Below, piece after piece: positions 34,897 to 45,929 of a stretch of 64,000 bases of DNA (its first letter is position 1; every line of letters starts with the position of its first letter). The translations under genes were made by a program, and so were the position numbers. The notes beneath the pieces were generated by a model that worked only from the letters and a program-made list of their open reading frames with translations, did not search any database and was not told the origin of the DNA. Source of the stretch: Alectoria sarmentosa (Eukaryota; Ascomycota; Lecanoromycetes; Lecanorales; Parmeliaceae); contig WOGZ01000138.1 of assembly GCA_009733775.1 (NCBI GenBank), forward strand, positions 21,148 to 85,147. The letters run 5' to 3'.

Positions 34897-35400
34897 TCAC
34901 GCATCAACCTCTCGACCCCGAACCAGCCCGCTCGCACCCACCGGCAAAGCCAACCCACCCCCCTCCTTGTCGAGCCCATACATCGTCACATCCAGCAGCT
35001 GCCTCGGCCCCGCCTTCCCCTCCCCGCCCAGATGCGGCGGCGTCGCCACGCACAAGTCCCGCAACTGGCTCGCGCTCACCACGATGTCCCTCCACGTCAA
35101 AACATCCTGCCTTCCCCCCCCTTCCATGTCGATCCGGACGACGCACGTCCCGTAAAACCCTCTCTGCACGAACTCGTCGGGCAGTCGGTGGCCCACCTTG
35201 ACCGTGCGCCCGAACGTGACGGCCGTGTCGAGAGCGTGCCCGGCCGTGATGAGGTTGATGGCTTGCGAGCACACGGTGTAGGTCGTGGTGACGAGTTGCG
35301 CTTGTCCGGGGGGGTTTTGCACGTAGCAGCCGTCTAGGGTGGTGGTTGTTAATGTTGAGCCGTTTAGGAGGGGGAGGATCATCAGGAGCGGGTTCACCAT
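34897..35400 (-). CDS. Small secreted-type 4-Cys protein, unnamed family
   Basis: From the ATG at 35400 an intronless frame gives 167 aa. The N-terminus MVNPLLMILPLLNGSTLTTT is hydrophobic and fits a short signal peptide. Four cysteines lie at 25, 44, 86 and 117. Around them are DGCYVQNPPG, TVCSQAINLI, GTCVVRIDM and LRDLCVATPPHLGG. A Trp precedes the last Cys in DVLTWRDIVVSASQL. The layout resembles the protein at 39336-39902, including an identical 30-residue spacing between the last two cysteines. The frame is open upstream to 35580 without family-like sequence, so I used the ATG that starts the hydrophobic segment. Function is unknown; an extracellular or effector-type role is only a guess. 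Confidence 0.55.
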   Translation of the reverse strand: MVNPLLMILPLLNGSTLTTTTLDGCYVQNPPGQAQLVTTTYTVCSQAINLITAGHALDTAVTFGRTVKVGHRLPDEFVQRGFYGTCVVRIDMEGGGRQDVLTWRDIVVSASQLRDLCVATPPHLGGEGKAGPRQLLDVTMYGLDKEGGGLALPVGASGLVRGREVDA

Positions 35401-36230
35401 TGTTGGGGATGGGGGGTTTGCGATGAGCGGGAGGATGGTGTCGAGGTGGTGGTGGGTGACGCACAGGGTGTGAGAGGCTTCTTTTTTTTTGAGTCGCTTG
35501 TGGGCTGTTGGGCGCTTGAGCGCGTTTTGAATGCCGTTGTCGCGCATGGAGAACCTCTGGGCTGGGTTCGCGTGTCGCAAGTCGGCCCGTTGTATGTATG
35601 TTGGTCTGTGTCTAGCGGACGTGCTGAATTCAAAATTTCTCTTTCGATGTTCGGCTACGTCTGGTCGAATATTCGCGACTTGGTGATGCTTTATAATTTA
35701 TCATTACGATGGTTACAGACCCACAATCGAGACTCGCTCGAGTTGAGGTTCTCTGAAATGGGCCTTTGACGGTGCAAGAAAGTTGAGAGAGACGATAGGA
35801 CTTTATCGAGCGGCACCAGATATCCTGGATGAGAAAAGATTGCAGAGAACGCAGTCAAAAAAAGCATTCTTGCAATATAGGGTTCGACTTCGTGGGAAAC
35901 CAGGGTGCCATGATTCACACGGTAATAGCACAATTGAAACGAGCTAAACACATCAGAGAAGTAATATGTCTTGACTTTCATATATCTTGAATTTTGCAAC
36001 CTACTAGTATCCTTACTAGGTCCTCGTCAGCGATATATCCACTCATCTCCTCCGGCATCTGACCACCCTGAGCATCTGTAAGACTATCTATCTGCGGATG
36101 TCCAGTCGTTGAGATGATTTAGCAGTACAGATTGAACCCGAAATCTGGTATCTAGGGAAGACATGTCCAGCTTTTTGGTCACCTTTCATCGAGAAGGACT
36201 CATATTGAATAAGGATAGAATCAAAAGATC
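35401..36230. other. Intergenic stretch, no recognisable gene
   Basis: Nothing supported is seen between the secreted-protein start and the monooxygenase 3' end. Confidence 0.5.
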
Positions 36231-38081
36231 TCAAGCCGTTTCATAGACCACTCGCTTCTCCGATTCGGCCCCTTCTTCTCTCTCTAGATCTACCTCGCCT
36301 ATCTTAGGGATAGTTTCCTGCTCACCTCGCTGCTGGCTCTCGCGGCTCAGTCTCTTCTCAGCGGTCACAAATCTCCCGAAGTATCTCGACAGGCTTTCCC
36401 CATCTTCCAAAGCACAAATGGTTCCAATTGTCCCATCTGGCCTCGCAACAATTATTGCGCCTTTGGAAATTGGAATCCCATACCTCTCATGAGCCAGGCC
36501 GTCGACATCATAGAATGCGTTCCCAAAGCATGGCATGCCAAGGCGCTCGTCGGGCGAGCCAACGTCGTTGCTGCCGGCGATTATGGTGACACCTTGGAAG
36601 ATGTCTACAGAGTAGAGTAAGAAGCTGCTTGAGCCATCTAGGTACTCCCGGATTTTCTTGATTGAGGCTTGGATATAGCTTGGGTTCCCACAGAAGAGCA
36701 TGATGGTGAATTTGCCGTGATTCTTCGCAATGGAATGGAGACGGATTGGAATGCGAAGCCCTGGTCGTTGCACGAGAACATCGGGAGTGCGCTCTCCAGG
36801 CTGGATCTTCTGAGAGACGGCTGTAGTTGGGGCAACGACGGTGAGGTTGTCTGCAGGATAAGTAATGCCAAGTCCAGTGTTCAGGGACGCATTCTTCTTG
36901 TATGTCTCCGTAAGTAATTGATGGGCGTCCGCCGTAGAATCGCCTTTGAGCTCTTCTGGAATTTCGCCTCCTGTCAGTACGGATATGATCTTGTCTTGCG
37001 CAAGGATCTGCTGTGCGACAGGCCTGCGCTCAGCAGCATACGTGTCGAGAGCCTCCTCTGATAGCCAACCGTTGATACGCCCAGCTAGTTTCCATGCGAG
37101 ATTGACGGCGTCATGTAAGCCTGTATTCATACCCTGCGCTGCACCCGAGGAATGAGTGTGCGCCGCATCTCCGGCAAGAAATATGCGGTCATTCTTCCTG
37201 TACTTAGATGCTAGACGCTGGCCGACGGTATACACAGTCCACCAGTCCACGGTCTTGAATTTTAACGTGAAAGGCTGCAACGCTTTCTCGGCTTCTCGAA
37301 TCACATCTTCCTGAGTGATATTCGCACCGATCTCCTCCCAAAGCTTCTCCGGCAAGGCAAACCCTACGCGTGTTGCTCCGTGATCGAGACAGGCCCAGAG
37401 GATGGATCCATGACTTCGAGATTCGATCCCACAGATACCTTTTCGGGCTTCGGGCATGTTGGTCTCGACAATGCCATCGATACGAATCCAGTGGCGGTTG
37501 CTCTTCTCACCTTCGAATTGGATCCCGGCGAGCTCTCGTACTTTTGAGCGTCCGCCATCGGCACCCACTATGTACTTGCTTCGTATAGAAATCGCGCGTT
37601 TATCTTGCGCCTCGATGTTTGACTTGACCGCATAACCTTCATCGTTTTCCCCAATAGCGAAGTTGATCAACTTGGATCCATAGTGAACGGTCCTGCCACC
37701 ATATTTACAGTACCCGCCACGAATCACATCCTCCGTATACCGTTGCCGGCAAAGAAGCAAATAATCGAAAAACGTATCGCTAATGTTGGAAGAAGCGGCT
37801 GTCAAACTCTCAACCCTGTGTCCATCCTTGTAGGATACTTGCCCCTGCACTACGAATCCCATCTGCCCTAGAGCATCCGCCAGGTCTAGCTGGTCCAGCA
37901 TCTCTAGCGTCCGTGGTGCTATCATGGCTGCGCGGCCATAGGCACTCTGCTTGCTGCGCTCATGTTGTTCTATAACGTATGTGGATATGCTGCCATAGCG
38001 AGCGAGGCAGTAGGCGGTTAGGAGACCGACAGGTCCGCCGCCGCAGATGAGGACGTCAACGTTCTTGAGTTCCTCGCGCAT
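36231..38081 (-). CDS. FAD-dependent aromatic monooxygenase, PheA/TfdB type
   Basis: An intronless frame from ATG 38081 gives 616 aa. The FAD fingerprint is DVLICGGGPVGLLTAYCLAR (residues 9-28), the DG motif is YIVGADGGRSKVRELAGI (170-187), and the GD motif is RIFLAGDAAHTHSSGAAQGM (299-318), followed by NTGLHDAVNLAWKLA. A C-terminal thioredoxin-like domain (TPDVLVQRPGLRIPIRLHSI, then KGAIIVARPDGTIG) marks the phenol hydroxylase-like subgroup. These enzymes hydroxylate phenols with NADPH and O2. The frame is open 54 codons further upstream, but the fold starts at this ATG. It lies 14 kb from the PKS and could act on an aromatic polyketide, though position alone does not show that. A telomere-like tract is about 207 bp upstream. 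Confidence 0.9.
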   Translation of the reverse strand: MREELKNVDVLICGGGPVGLLTAYCLARYGSISTYVIEQHERSKQSAYGRAAMIAPRTLEMLDQLDLADALGQMGFVVQGQVSYKDGHRVESLTAASSNISDTFFDYLLLCRQRYTEDVIRGGYCKYGGRTVHYGSKLINFAIGENDEGYAVKSNIEAQDKRAISIRSKYIVGADGGRSKVRELAGIQFEGEKSNRHWIRIDGIVETNMPEARKGICGIESRSHGSILWACLDHGATRVGFALPEKLWEEIGANITQEDVIREAEKALQPFTLKFKTVDWWTVYTVGQRLASKYRKNDRIFLAGDAAHTHSSGAAQGMNTGLHDAVNLAWKLAGRINGWLSEEALDTYAAERRPVAQQILAQDKIISVLTGGEIPEELKGDSTADAHQLLTETYKKNASLNTGLGITYPADNLTVVAPTTAVSQKIQPGERTPDVLVQRPGLRIPIRLHSIAKNHGKFTIMLFCGNPSYIQASIKKIREYLDGSSSFLLYSVDIFQGVTIIAGSNDVGSPDERLGMPCFGNAFYDVDGLAHERYGIPISKGAIIVARPDGTIGTICALEDGESLSRYFGRFVTAEKRLSRESQQRGEQETIPKIGEVDLEREEGAESEKRVVYETA

Positions 38082-38287
38082 TGTAATGAGGAAGGGAAAA
38101 GAGATTAGATGAATTCTTTGGAGGAATCTAATCGGGCGACTTTGAGAACTTTCTGATAGGCCGCCTACAGAAAATAGGAACCGCCGTCGCACGAGGTTAA
38201 TGATGGCGCGCTGAGGAGATGTGAGGCGCGCAAAATGAGACACATGTGGGCGGGCGGTTGAAAGTATCGGGCAAATATCTCTCGCTC

Positions 38288-38313
38288 AGCCCTAGCCCTG
38301 ACCCTAACCCTGA
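38288..38313. repeat. Interstitial telomere-like tract
   Basis: CAGCCCTAGCCCTGACCCTA followed by ACCCTG: a mixed CCCTAG/CCCTAA array about 207 bp upstream of the monooxygenase start, on the same strand sense as the other three tracts. Confidence 0.7.
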
Positions 38314-39335
38314 GTCAGACTCAAAATCAATGGGACTAGTGCGCAAATTGCAAGTATTGCCAACCCAAATGACGACATTGTGCCCCCAATAAAAAAGGAT
38401 CTGCACTGCTGCTCATGCGAGACCTGTATACAACACAAGGGCGGCAATGGCTGTTCTGGCGACCTTTCACGATATTCACTCACCTCATTCTCAAGTATCA
38501 TCGGTTCCCCGGTCAAAAGCAGAAAGTGCGCAGTCTAGATTATGAGAGCAGTCGTGCGATTTCGTCGCTAGAAATCAGTTGATGTCCCGACTCGATATAG
38601 CTTGCAGAGATAATGGTGTGCCGCAATTGCGGTTCACCTCATCAAGACCTCATTTCACTGTGCAGCAGGGTCAATGAGTACCAAAGCGGGCTTGAGATCA
38701 GCGCCGACCAGGCTCCAAGAAGGAGCAGCGCAGAGATAATGGGATGCGAAAAGAATAGACACACATTTCATGTTGGTTGTACGCACCTGGATTCGAGCCA
38801 ACGTCTTACAGCGAGAGAAACTATCATGAAAGATCACGCGAGAAGTAGATACGTTAGCATTTCACTAGTCAACGTTCCAAGTACCTGCTCTCTGTCAACA
38901 TTTCGAAAGATCCAGGTGCTCGAGCTTCTCTATTCCAGTGCCTGGGCATTGAGAGCTTCGACCATGTTGTTTCCTGCTATGTACTTATGTTGTGACAGAG
39001 TCAACCGTAAGGTCGTCTTGAAGGATTATATAACATAGCAACGGCTGGATGAAGGAGTCATAGCGAGTGAAAAGTAGATTAGACCTTGATCAATGGCTTT
39101 CTCCAAGTGGTCGAAATTTCAAACTATCATATTCATCGACTGGCTCGCAAATGGATGCGGCAAATTTACTATGCTCCCCTTGCGCCCAAAGCGCGAGGCG
39201 TGATACGCGCCTGTTTCTCGAAAAACGATGTAGAACAACGATCCGAACGGACTCTGCAAAATCAGCCCTTTTCACATCATCCGTGGCAGAGATTACAAGA
39301 AACTTTGTGTCTCACTGAGCGAGGAGATCCAAACG
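38314..39335. other. Intergenic stretch, no recognisable gene
   Basis: Short ORFs only, without motifs. Confidence 0.5.
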
Positions 39336-39902
39336 ATGTCGCATCCTGACAATCTGCTCTTCATTCGAGGCGTCCTCTCTCTCCTGCTTTTCCAAATCTT
39401 CGCGCATGCGGCAATTATCTCACCCACATTCTCCGCCAATTCCGTAGTCTCGCCGTCTTTCCAAAGCCCCGACTTCAACCGCTCCACCCTTCTCAACGCT
39501 ACGACTCGCTGCGTACTCCCAGGCCCGCCGCTCAACCCAGTCAGCCTGGACTCTTGCCGACCGGCCTTTTATAGGCTTCTCACCTCTCCAGACGTACAGA
39601 TTCCACACCGTTATATACATTTAACGTGGCCTATCATCATCACAGCCGGGTTCGGATGCGCGGTCACTCTGGATAAGGGGACACTAAGGGGAGAGATCTG
39701 GCTCTCGAAGAAGCGCATCGTAGAATATGCACTACAGGTGTTGCTGTTGTGTCAAGATTTCGGCCAGGGAGGGTGGACGCATATTGATGGGGATGAAGAA
39801 TGGATCGTAATTGTGTCAGGGCGTTTGGAAATGAGGATGATGGCGAATGAGACTGAGGGTATTGGTGGAGAGGGGCCGTCTCTCGAATCTAGGGAGCAGT
39901 GA
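39336..39902 (+). CDS. Small secreted 4-Cys protein, unnamed family
   Basis: An intronless frame of 188 aa starts with a clear signal peptide: charged start, then GVLSLLLFQIFAHAA with an AHA-A type cleavage site near residue 25. Cysteines lie at 59, 74, 108 and 139, in TRCVLPGPPLN, LDSCRPAFYRLL, GFGCAVTLDKG and LLLCQDFGQGGW. The layout (Cys, Cys-x-x-A, a Trp, Cys-x-V, E/D-x(2-3)-W, LxxLCx followed by GG) parallels the protein at 34897-35400. The last two cysteines are 30 residues apart in both. Two such genes flank the FAD monooxygenase. I know no function. Confidence 0.65.
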   Translation: MSHPDNLLFIRGVLSLLLFQIFAHAAIISPTFSANSVVSPSFQSPDFNRSTLLNATTRCVLPGPPLNPVSLDSCRPAFYRLLTSPDVQIPHRYIHLTWPIIITAGFGCAVTLDKGTLRGEIWLSKKRIVEYALQVLLLCQDFGQGGWTHIDGDEEWIVIVSGRLEMRMMANETEGIGGEGPSLESREQ

Positions 39903-40001
39903 GGTGTTGGCAGTGTATTGAAAAAGTAAGACGCGCAGACCGGTAATCTTGCAATTTTGCGGAAATATCTAGCCATGGCCCACGATCAAAGATCTCCCAC
40001 G

Positions 40002-40769
40002 TTAATTCTGGGCCTTCTGGTCCGATTCGTAGACTATTCCTTTCACATGATTCTGAAAATTGTCTGTGTCGTGATTCAAGCTTTTCTCTCCACGACTCGG
40101 TATATAAGCCATCTTCGCCATGACAAAGGTCGTCTCAACACCAAACGGTCTCAAATTCAGCTCCATCAGCTCCCCCACCTGCCGAAACCCCATCTTCTCA
40201 TAAATCGGTCGACCCATCGCCCCAGCCTCCAGATACGCAGCTGCCCCGTTTATCTCCGCCTGCTCGATTCCCCACTGAACAAGCAAGCGCGCGGTGCCCT
40301 TTCCTCGCTGGCTCGGTCGAGTGACCAGATGCATGAGGATCCAGCACGGTCGATCCTTCCCGATCCAGCTACTCCGCTCTGCATCGCGGGAGCCCAGGAT
40401 GAAGTTGTTCAAAGGGATGTTGAATTGCTTTGCCCATGGCTCGGATAATGATGCTTCGGGATAAGTCTCCCAGTGGCTTTCCTTCTCGTAGGAATAGCCA
40501 TTGGGGTACCAGTGCCAACGCGCTACGCTCAATATTGAGCCGGAGTCGTCGATGACTTTCAAGTAGTTGATAGTGGGATCTTTCATGTATCGCTCCGATT
40601 GTTTTTCCATGTGGACCCGAAGCCGGGTTTGTGCCTCTTCTCGGTTTGATACGGGCCAGCAGGCTGGTACCGGTGGGCCGACTAGATCGTCGCCTGGTTC
40701 GAAGATGCTGGCGTGGTTTGTAATTGCTGAGAAGTCTTTCGCTGTTAAAGGCAGAAGTTGGAGACCCAT
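40002..40769 (-). CDS. GNAT-family N-acetyltransferase
   Basis: An intronless frame of 255 aa starts MGLQLLPLTAKDFSAITNHA. The GNAT acetyl-CoA loop is HLVTRPSQRGKGTARLLVQW with the R/Q-x-x-G-x-A pattern, followed by GAAAYLEAGAMGRPIYEKMG F, the usual motif B and Tyr-containing end. The N-terminal part (RLRVHMEKQSERYMKDPTIN YLKV) is common in fungal GNATs of unknown substrate. It should transfer acetyl from acetyl-CoA to an amine, cytosolic by lack of signal sequences. It ends close to the secreted-protein gene, convergent to it with a gap of about 100 bp. Confidence 0.85.
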   Translation of the reverse strand: MGLQLLPLTAKDFSAITNHASIFEPGDDLVGPPVPACWPVSNREEAQTRLRVHMEKQSERYMKDPTINYLKVIDDSGSILSVARWHWYPNGYSYEKESHWETYPEASLSEPWAKQFNIPLNNFILGSRDAERSSWIGKDRPCWILMHLVTRPSQRGKGTARLLVQWGIEQAEINGAAAYLEAGAMGRPIYEKMGFRQVGELMELNLRPFGVETTFVMAKMAYIPSRGEKSLNHDTDNFQNHVKGIVYESDQKAQN

Positions 40770-42202
40770 GCTGCACTGCCCGCCTCGTATCCTAGTTGGG
40801 GTAAGGAATGTTTGCGGTATGGCTGTACCAACTATGTGAGCAGAAATGACTCAAAAAACCCACTCCACCATAGGATCAGCGCCAATAGGAATCGAACCTA
40901 TTATGAATTTTAATGAACACCCAACAACGTGAGCACGCAGAGATTCTTCGGTTCGCTCACCTTGATCCTTCGATCGGACTGGGTTGAATGCTAAGGGATA
41001 AAAGACAAAATGTCTAGGTTCAGCCTAGAATCTCAAGGCAATATCTTTGAATCGCTTTATCAGCAGGAAAAACGCTAGTGTCTTCTAGGCAGCAGCGTTA
41101 ATTGCTTGGCGAGTCTAGGATGGACTACGTTCCGATCGAGTATCAAGAACCTCGCTGCGCCAGCACCAAGTCTTCTTCGTGTCGCAATTCTTCTTTCGTA
41201 GGAGATCCAAAGTTTGGCGATAGAATATATCTTCTTGAGATCAGACGGAGGTATAAGGCTTGGTCAAGCATCTGGCTAGGTCAACTATGGCGATCAATCG
41301 GCCCTTTCGAGACTCAAGGACAAGAAATTCTGGGAAAGAGCCATTGTAGCTGATCCTCCTGTTTGTTTGAGATATCTCACCACCACCTTCGCACAGTTGA
41401 TGTGAGATGTCTAATCCTAACCCTAACCCTAGAGGGGCAGCGGAGAATTGTTGAACCCCGTCCGGGTTAAGTCAGCAAGTATTACCTTACAGGAGACGCT
41501 AGTAAAGTAGTACTCTCTACTTAGCTCGTCTTAACTCCCAGCCTCATCATTATCTTCTCCGCAATCTTGTTTGAGATGGTGCAACTTTTCCCCGACTCCT
41601 CCATCACAACAACAATTCGCCACGTATGAACCAACGCTTCTGTAAAGACTGTCATGGGCTATCAATAAAACTTTTGCCTAGGCACTGTTACGGTGATGGT
41701 GCCACGAGCATGCGCGGGGATTTCCAAAATGGGAATGATACGTGTTCCTTGGACCTCACATGGATACGACCTGGTTCAGCACAATGATTCTTGCCTCTTC
41801 AAACATCGACGTCAGAATGTCATTTAGCTACCATCGATATTGGTGAGTGCCATAAGTGATGCGCATCCAAGACTTTCCCCTCTGCGCCTCAGGCCACATC
41901 CTTGGTAGTGGCAGATTGACTAGTGTGGAATTGGCGTTTGAAGCCGAACTATCGGACTTTTGAGATGTTCGAAAACGGACAAGGCACAACATCGTGCGTT
42001 GAATTCTCTGGGAAATCTTCGCGTGTGACAAGAAGCTCTGGACCGGGGATGGAAAGGTAGATAAAACTCATGTCGGACCAAGTCAAGGAAAACCACGGAG
42101 CTCTGCAAGACATCTCGGAGGATCTAAGACCCGGGGCTTAATCTTGGAGCATCATCCCTTCTCAGCAGCCATACCATTGCCCCTTACAGATTTATTTCTC
42201 AA
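40770..42202. other. Intergenic stretch with a telomere-like tract
   Basis: It contains the CCCTAA tract at 41411-41432 and a lone B-box-like GGTTCGATTCC on the minus strand near 40890, without a complete tRNA. ORFs at 41102-41353 and 41828-42108 have no motif. Confidence 0.5.
41411..41432. repeat. Interstitial telomere-like tract (CCCTAA)n
   Basis: CTAATCCTAACCCTAACCCT followed by AG: the most canonical of the four tracts, lying in the gap between the GNAT and SDR genes. Confidence 0.75.
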
Positions 42203-43141
42203 ATGAAAAAGTCCCTCCATATACGAAATGCATCCACAATGCCTTCGAAAAGGACTGTTCTCATAATAGGCTGCTCTCAAGGCAGCCTTGGCGAAGCTCT
42301 CGCCCAGGGCTTTCACTCGCGTGGGCTCCGCGTCACCGCCACTGCCCGCTCAGTCTCTAAATTGAAGACCCTCGAGAGTAAAGGCATTGATATCCTTCCC
42401 TTGGACGTGACCAACCCCATCTCCATCACCTCCTGCGCCTCCTCCGTATCCAAAATCACAACTGAGCACTTCGACATCCTCCTCAACAACTCCGGTGGTG
42501 GCTACTCTATACCCCTCGTCGATGCATCTCTGGAAATGGCATGTGAAGTGTTCGAACTGAAGGTCTTCTCTATCATTGCTATGACACAGGCCTTTATGCC
42601 TTTGCTGCTAAAGTCCGAGCATGGAGCTATGATTGTCAACAATACTTCCATCAGCTCGGTTGCTACAGTGCCCCTGACCGGCGTCTACAATGACCCAAAG
42701 GCCCCCGCTGCCATGTTGAACGACAATCTACGTCTCGAACTCGCGCCTTTCAAGATCCGCGTCGTGGATTTGAAAACGGGCGCCGTGCGCTCGGGCTTCT
42801 ACGACAACACGGACAGCGGTATCAAGCCCAGGCTGCCTGATGAGTCCATCTACGGGGTTGCGAGGGTGGAAGTCGAAAAGAGCATGCTGACGGGGTGTGT
42901 GGGCGAGAAGGATATGGTCGCGGCTGATGTGTGGGCGGGGCAGGTGGTCGAGGCTTTGTTGGTCAAGGAGCCGGAGTTGAGGATTTGGAAAGGAGGAAAT
43001 AGCTGGCTGACTTGGGTTGCGAAGCGGCTCATGCCGTTTACGTTTCTGGATGGAGAGATGGTGAAGATGGGCTCGTTGGTTGTGGTGAAGAAAAATGCGG
43101 GGGAATGGGAAGAGGAAGTCGGTTGCTTCTTCAATTGCTAG
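42203..43141 (+). CDS. SDR, AYR1-like (1-acyl-DHAP reductase type)
   Basis: An intronless frame of 312 aa. The NADP-binding motif is VLIIGCSQGSLGEALAQGF (residues 19-37), followed by RVTATARS, LPLDVTNP and ILLNNSGGGYSIP (92-104). The active site has IVNNTSISSVATVPLTGVYN with Tyr162-x3-Lys166. The remainder, including LRLELAPFKIRVVDLKTGAV, fits the AYR1-like subgroup that reduces 1-acyl-dihydroxyacetone phosphate, but classical SDRs in fungal clusters look similar. The ATG at 42203 is the first in frame; one at residue 13 (MPSKRT) is nearer the fold and is an alternative. It lies between the monooxygenase and multicopper oxidase genes, so cluster membership is possible but unproven. Confidence 0.85.
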   Translation: MKKSLHIRNASTMPSKRTVLIIGCSQGSLGEALAQGFHSRGLRVTATARSVSKLKTLESKGIDILPLDVTNPISITSCASSVSKITTEHFDILLNNSGGGYSIPLVDASLEMACEVFELKVFSIIAMTQAFMPLLLKSEHGAMIVNNTSISSVATVPLTGVYNDPKAPAAMLNDNLRLELAPFKIRVVDLKTGAVRSGFYDNTDSGIKPRLPDESIYGVARVEVEKSMLTGCVGEKDMVAADVWAGQVVEALLVKEPELRIWKGGNSWLTWVAKRLMPFTFLDGEMVKMGSLVVVKKNAGEWEEEVGCFFNC

Positions 43142-45929
43142 ATGAGGTGTTCTCTAGAGTGAGTGAAGAGGGCGTGTTTGGTCGAAAGAGGTTGCCGCAC
43201 ATGTGTGGCTGGCGTTTTCAACGTAGTCTAGTCTTAGTGGCTTAGTGATTTCAAGTTGGGCAATACGGACGATTCGTCGCAAGCCGTCGGCATCTTGGGA
43301 TTTAGGTGGTACAGAGTTTGATCCAGCATCGTCCGCGTCGCTCACCTCCATGTACACGAGCTCCGCTCCAACAACAACACGCCCATTTGGGGGTAGAGAA
43401 ACTGGACGTATCCACTGTATTTTGGTACAGCTAAGTCCATACCACGCGAAACATCCAACACCTGCCCCCGAAGCGCAGCCACTTGTGTGAAGGGGTCGGC
43501 CGAACCCGGAAACCGCTTCTCGAAGATGTAGCTGGTTGGTCTCGCAGTCCCTCACCATCGCACTTTGGATTTAGGGTTATTCGATTGCATCCGTCCTTCA
43601 GGACCACACCTTCGATTTCTTCGATGCATACCAGTAAGCATCCGCGTTATGGGAGAGGCGGGTCATGAGGTGTCTGTATCTATCGTGGATTGTCAGCGTC
43701 GTGCAGGTGTGTCTCAAGATCACAAGGAGGATTCATAATGCACATTTGAGCGTTCCTGTTTCGACGGGCCATTTCGGTTTGGCATTGCACGTTGAATCGA
43801 GCGGCCCGCGGAGGGTTTGGCGTCATCCGACACGTCTCTCGGGGGGCTGGTCAAGTATAGCAGACGGTCCACCTGGTGCGTTGTGGGACCTGGATTGGCA
43901 AGCAAGGCAATAACAACTTTTGTCGGTATCACTTTAGCGGTCCGCTGTGTTCACGAGGAGACTCGGGAGTCCTCTTTGGTTCTTTGAAACTACTGATTTA
44001 AGTAGCGCTCTGGCGTGGTTGCGAGAAAGTGAGTGTCAAATTTCTTGTTTTCCAGCTGGGTGTCGATCCTTCTTGGGACGCTGCATACCTTTGCGTTTCC
44101 AGAAGCTGTCTGGCTAAAATAGAGAATCTCTGCTTCCTATCACCAACGGCACCGAGACACCTGCTCACTTGGCTGTAGGTCGCATTTGGCAGCTCGGAGG
44201 GTTGCAATGAGCATTTGATCAATGGTTTGGGTACGAGACGTGATCTTGATGGGAAGTGTTTCCTAATTCTCATTGGTTTGACCGAGAAAGAAAGAAGCAG
44301 AACGAGAAAAGAAAGGAGAAAGGAGAACGGAGGCAGAAAGAAGCGAGGGCGTACTGACGCAACGCTACGACGAACCCTCTATCCCTGACGAAACACAATG
44401 ACAGGTTAAACGACCTCAGCATTATTGTATCCTCTATCAAACCTCAAAGGACTTGCTAGTTGCTAGTGCTCTAGTTCTAATAAGCATAAATCTGCCCTGA
44501 TTATGGCTCTTGTGTTCAATAACATCAAAGAGTCTGCAAAAAGCCAAATTATCTTCCCCCCCCCTTCCCGCAATGCGTACTAAATACATCTTACTTCTAA
44601 CCAATGTCCGCACTGTCAAACCCCGCTAGTCCCGAAACCGAACTTCAAGACGCGAGATACGCCAAGTCTCGTTCTGCTTTTGGGGAAACTAAACTTGGTT
44701 TTGGAATGGGAACAGTGGAATCCTGTATGGTTTCATGAGCAGAGAAGTGTTTCTCCTGGGCGGGATGAGATGGAGATCCGAGCCCTGGGTAAAGAAAAAC
44801 CTGGATTGGTGGTTGCTTTCAGCTCGAGAGACGCTGGGGGGATCCGAGTGCTGGGAAGTTTTTGTAATGACGTCGTTTTCAAATGCGATTGAGATTCCTG
44901 GATGCTGATAACTGGTTGGTTTGCACATGGTTGAGCTGATTAACTGCGGCACGTGAGATGGAATCTACGTCCGGATTTCATCCTACATACATACAGTACT
45001 AGCTGGTGCCTGAAATTTCCATTCAAAAAAGGGCGATCTTGAGGGTTTTTTTGACGGTCACAAGGTTTCTCGTAGCCTGGAGGGGTTTCTTTCTTTTTGT
45101 GGATATATGATTGGGTTCAGAGCAGATGGTGAGATCTCATCAGAGCGCGAGGTGGGGTAGAGGCGGCTAGGACAAGCTAGCTGCGGCAGAATCGCAGGGT
45201 GGAGAGCAAAATTCACGGAGTCGTATGGGCAGAAGAGGGAGAGAATGTGGGTTATTCGGGTGGGGTTTAGGCTTTTGTAAGGCTGCAAAGGTTTGAGGAG
45301 GTTGGGTACATCTTCTTGGGTCAACGCGGAGATGGTCAGGTGCGGTTGGAGGCAGTGAGGAGGGTTGGAAGAAGTTGGGAAGCTGAGGGGAGGGGGTGTT
45401 TGGGAGGACTTGGCGGGAGACCGCGTATCGACTGTGGTAGGCATCCAGACTTTAGAGGGTATCATGGCGGTGGATTTTGTGGTGGAAATTGAATCATCGA
45501 CGATGTAAAATATTGGTTTGAGGTATGAGTTGGTCACGTCACGAGATTGGAACGGGTTTTTATTGTAGTGATGAGTACGGCAAAGCGAGGTGGTCCGCCC
45601 GTGCTCGCGTAGTGGTATCTTGACTTCATGCCTTTTAGAAAACCTAAGCCGATCTATTGCCGCTGATGTTGACGTTGTCGTGTTTGCCATATACTTTTGA
45701 GACTAGTAAACGAGTAGATAAGAATTCATCCTCCGTTCAAGCAATTTTCCATACCTGGGTTGTTGTAAACACGCGGAAAACCTCAAAACATATTCTCCAT
45801 CCGATAAAAAATCCTGTCGCGGAAAAATCATTGAGTCAGTGTTGAGACTACGGGAGAACAATGCTGCCTTTCCATGGGCTGTATTCGGGGCCTTTTCTCC
45901 GAGGTGTTGCCCCGCGGTGGCGAAGATGC
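43142..45929. other. Gene-poor stretch
   Basis: ORFs at 43558-43154 (minus) and 45690-45058 (minus, 210 codons, Pro/Ser-rich) are open, but show no domain or signal and have no obvious splice partners. I cannot support a gene here. Confidence 0.4.

Noticed and set aside
38082..38243. Upstream 54-codon extension of the FAD monooxygenase
   Set aside because: The extension is basic and lacks family sequence; the FAD-binding fold begins right after the ATG at 38081.
40870..40990. Possible tRNA on the minus strand
   Set aside because: GGTTCGATTCC fits a B box and a 7-bp AGGATCA/TGATCCT pair exists, but T-arm and acceptor do not abut, there is no A box or D-arm, and no good anticodon loop.
45058..45690. 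210-codon minus-strand ORF as a gene
   Set aside because: Composition is Pro/Ser/Thr-rich, with no domain, signal peptide or plausible splice partners; long ORFs occur by chance in such sequence.
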